Shown: in pieces, positions 62,371 to 64,000 of the stretch
Numbering within the stretch: position 1 is the first letter of the stretch
How the letters are laid out: the number at the start of each line of letters is the position of its first letter
From: JBGTFE01 sp049799955
GTDB lineage: Bacteria; Acidobacteriota; Blastocatellia; Pyrinomonadales; Pyrinomonadaceae
DNA: 64,000 bases
Direction: 5' to 3'
Assembly (NCBI GenBank): GCA_049799955.1
Contig: JBARIW010000062.1
Span: 1 to 64,000 of the forward strand
Notes under the pieces: generated by a model
What the model was told of the DNA's origin: nothing
Databases searched by the model: none
What the model saw: only the letters and a program-made list of their open reading frames with translations
Program-made: the position numbers and the translations under genes

Positions 62371-63543
62371 TTACAATTCCGGCTCGGTTTTCGTTCCGCA
62401 TTCGGGGCAGAATTTAGCGCCCGGAGCGAGTTCGTGCTGGCAGTTGGCGCATTTCTGTTTTTCCTGCGTCGAGCCGCATTCCGAGCAGAATTTCGCGCCT
62501 TCGCGGAGTTCCGCGCCGCATTTTACGCACGGAACTTTGGCGACTTCCATTTTGCCGCCGCAGTCCGAGCAGAACTTTACGCCGACCGCGTTTTGTTTTC
62601 CGCACGTCGGACACGGAACGGTCTGCGCTTGCTGCCCGCCGCCTTGTTGTCCTTGTCCGCCCTGCTGATTTTGCTGTCCGCCGAAAGCGTTTGCCATCTG
62701 ACCGCCGACGGCGAATCCCGCGCCTAAGCCTGCGCCGAGTCCCGCGCCGCCGCCTTCGTTTTGCGCCGCGTCGCGCAGGGCGTCAGCCGCCTGAAACTTC
62801 ATATACTGGTCGGCGTTTCCGAGCGCGCCCATCGAAGCGCGTTTGTCCATCGCTTCTTCGACTTCGGGCGGCAAGCTTATGTTTTCGACGTAGAATTTCG
62901 TTACCTGCAAGCCGTATGTGCCGAAATCTTCGTTGATTTTGGCGCGAATAGCTTCGCCGAGTTCTTTATACTGCGCGGCGAGGTCGAGCGCGGGAATCTT
63001 CATTTCGCCGAGCGCGTCTGAAAATTCCGTAACAATCGCGCGTTTGAGCTGCGCGTCGATGTCTTCGGTTTGAAATGTCGCGTTTGTTCCGGCAACTTCC
63101 TTGATGAACATCGCCGGGTCGGCAACGCGAAGTGAATAAGCGCCGAAAGCGCGCAGGCGAACGATTCCGAAATCGGCGTCGCGCAGCATAATCGGGTTCG
63201 ACGTTCCCCATTTCATATCGGTAAACTGTTTCGTGTTGACGAAATAAACTTCCGATTTCATCGGCGAGTTAAAACCGAATTTCCATGCGCCGAGCTTCGA
63301 CAGAATCGGCGTATTGCCGCCGTCAATCGTGTAGCGTCCGGGCGTGAAAACATCAGCCACCTGACCTTCAAAAACAAAAACCGCCGTCTGCGATTCTCTG
63401 ACAATCAACTGAGCGCCGTTTTTAATTTCCTGCTGGTAAACCGGAAAACGGTAAAGAATCGTATCGCCCGAATCGTCGAGCCATTCGATAACCTCGATAA
63501 ACTGGTTCATCGCCGCTTCTTTAACTTTGTCGAAAAAACTCAT
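62371..63543 (-). CDS. SPFH-domain protein with C-terminal zinc ribbons
   Basis: 390 aa. An SPFH/virion-core-like domain (residues 10-250; GQVADVFTPGRYTIDGGNTP, MLRDADFGIVRLRAFGAYS) is followed by a Gly/Gln-rich linker and three zinc ribbons: CPTCGKQ...CSDCG, CVKCGAE...CSECG, CANCQHE...CPECG. Such YdjI-like proteins organise membrane-linked assemblies; exact function unknown. No membrane segment is visible. Confidence 0.85.
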   Translation of the reverse strand: MSFFDKVKEAAMNQFIEVIEWLDDSGDTILYRFPVYQQEIKNGAQLIVRESQTAVFVFEGQVADVFTPGRYTIDGGNTPILSKLGAWKFGFNSPMKSEVYFVNTKQFTDMKWGTSNPIMLRDADFGIVRLRAFGAYSLRVADPAMFIKEVAGTNATFQTEDIDAQLKRAIVTEFSDALGEMKIPALDLAAQYKELGEAIRAKINEDFGTYGLQVTKFYVENISLPPEVEEAMDKRASMGALGNADQYMKFQAADALRDAAQNEGGGAGLGAGLGAGFAVGGQMANAFGGQQNQQGGQGQQGGGQQAQTVPCPTCGKQNAVGVKFCSDCGGKMEVAKVPCVKCGAELREGAKFCSECGSTQEKQKCANCQHELAPGAKFCPECGTKTEPEL

Positions 63544-63707
63544 TTTATAATAATCTCCTTATGACACTTCTTAACGATAAAATATCTCATAAAGTTTCGT
63601 GAAATGGAAGTTTTGCCGTGTTAACTGGATTGTTTCAGGCGGCGTGCAGTAATTTATATTTACCGAATCGCTCCCGCAGAATCGTTTTGAGAGTTCTCAG
63701 AGTCATT

Positions 63708-64000
63708 CTAAGATACCTCAAAACGATTCTGATTGTGTTTCTTTATGAAAATCCAAAGAAACACAATCATCGTCAAACCGCCCGAAATATCGAGTAAAAC
63801 ATCGTAGGGCGAACCTGTTCGCGTCGGGTTAAAGCTTTGCCCGAATTCGTCAATCGAAGCAACTAAACCGACCAAACCGAGCGAAACAGCGTATTTATAT
63901 TTTGTTAAAAACTCGCTGCCCGACCTTCGAAAAGCGCGCCAGAACCAGAAAGCCAGAATCGCGTATTCGGTAAAATGCGCGAATTTCCGCACGTATGCGT
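63708..64000 (-). CDS. VanZ-like membrane protein, 5' part beyond the window
   Basis: At least 94 aa. RKFAHFTEYAILAFWFWRAF and the later DEFGQSFNPTRTGSPYDVLL are VanZ family motifs; three membrane helices are visible. The frame is open to the window edge and the protein is short for the family, so the start probably lies to the right. The gene ends 165 bp after the SPFH gene start region. VanZ proteins affect glycopeptide resistance or sporulation in other phyla; the role here is unknown. Confidence 0.75.
   Translation of the reverse strand, partial: AYVRKFAHFTEYAILAFWFWRAFRRSGSEFLTKYKYAVSLGLVGLVASIDEFGQSFNPTRTGSPYDVLLDISGGLTMIVFLWIFIKKHNQNRFEVS

Noticed and set aside
1..64000. tRNA, rRNA or other standard RNA genes
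   Set aside because: No cloverleaf or rRNA segment was recognised by eye; a covariance-model scan would be needed to exclude small RNAs.

Overview
The window joins two very different pieces of DNA. Positions about 25,448-64,000 look like the chromosome of an acidobacterium of the Blastocatellia/Pyrinomonadaceae type. The evidence is an Oar-like TonB-dependent receptor with a carboxypeptidase-regulatory N-terminus, a winged-helix/TolB-propeller membrane regulator, many secreted beta-propeller and beta-helix proteins, and an ffh-rpsP-khpA-rimM-trmD-rplS-rnhB operon. This is inference from gene content; no 16S gene is present. Positions 1-25,440 are more AT-rich overall, carry defence-type genes and a Tn7-like transposition module, and lack the heptad-repeat hairpins that occur in many gaps of the right-hand part.

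Left island (1-25,440). A minus-strand operon encodes a catalytically dead prokaryotic Argonaute, a SIR2-like NADase-type protein and an SF2 helicase (121-5177). Divergent from it, a plus-strand run starts with a vWA protein, a PP2C phosphatase and a membrane Ser/Thr kinase with HhH and TPR parts (a TerY-phosphorylation triad, 5494-9567). It continues with an unknown protein, a DUF559-nuclease/SF2-helicase fusion split by a decayed IS200-like element, an unknown 799-aa protein and a second SIR2 protein (9711-17206). An XRE regulator beside a 21-bp perfect inverted repeat, three small genes and a tnsA-tnsB-tnsC-tniQ module (20025-25317) follow. The module stops at a candidate transposon end: three 18-bp repeats and a TGTC-type terminus at 25,440, eight bases from the receptor stop codon. 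The simplest reading is a Tn7-like element carrying defence cargo whose far end lies left of the window.

Right part (25,448-64,000). After the receptor come a geranylgeranyl-reductase-like flavoprotein, a thioredoxin-like protein, a Cys-rich exported peptide, an MBL hydrolase, an acyl-ACP-desaturase-like ferritin fold protein, an M28 peptidase, a CusF-like lipoprotein, a DapF homologue lacking its second catalytic Cys, a lipase-like protein, three tandem beta-helix paralogues, TspO, NhaA and a hybrid histidine kinase. The ribosome/SRP operon 55501-50683 follows with a hicBA pair at its end. A second hicA/hicB pair lies on opposite strands with overlapping 3' ends. The window ends with a heptosyltransferase-like GT9, a Trm112-like protein, a winged-helix/propeller regulator, two unknown plus-strand genes, an SPFH/zinc-ribbon protein and a partial VanZ-like gene.

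The most promising possibly undescribed systems are the three-gene Argonaute-SIR2-helicase operon and the kinase/phosphatase/vWA locus continuing into nuclease-helicase, unknown and SIR2 genes. Each contains a helicase of similar architecture plus a SIR2-type protein.
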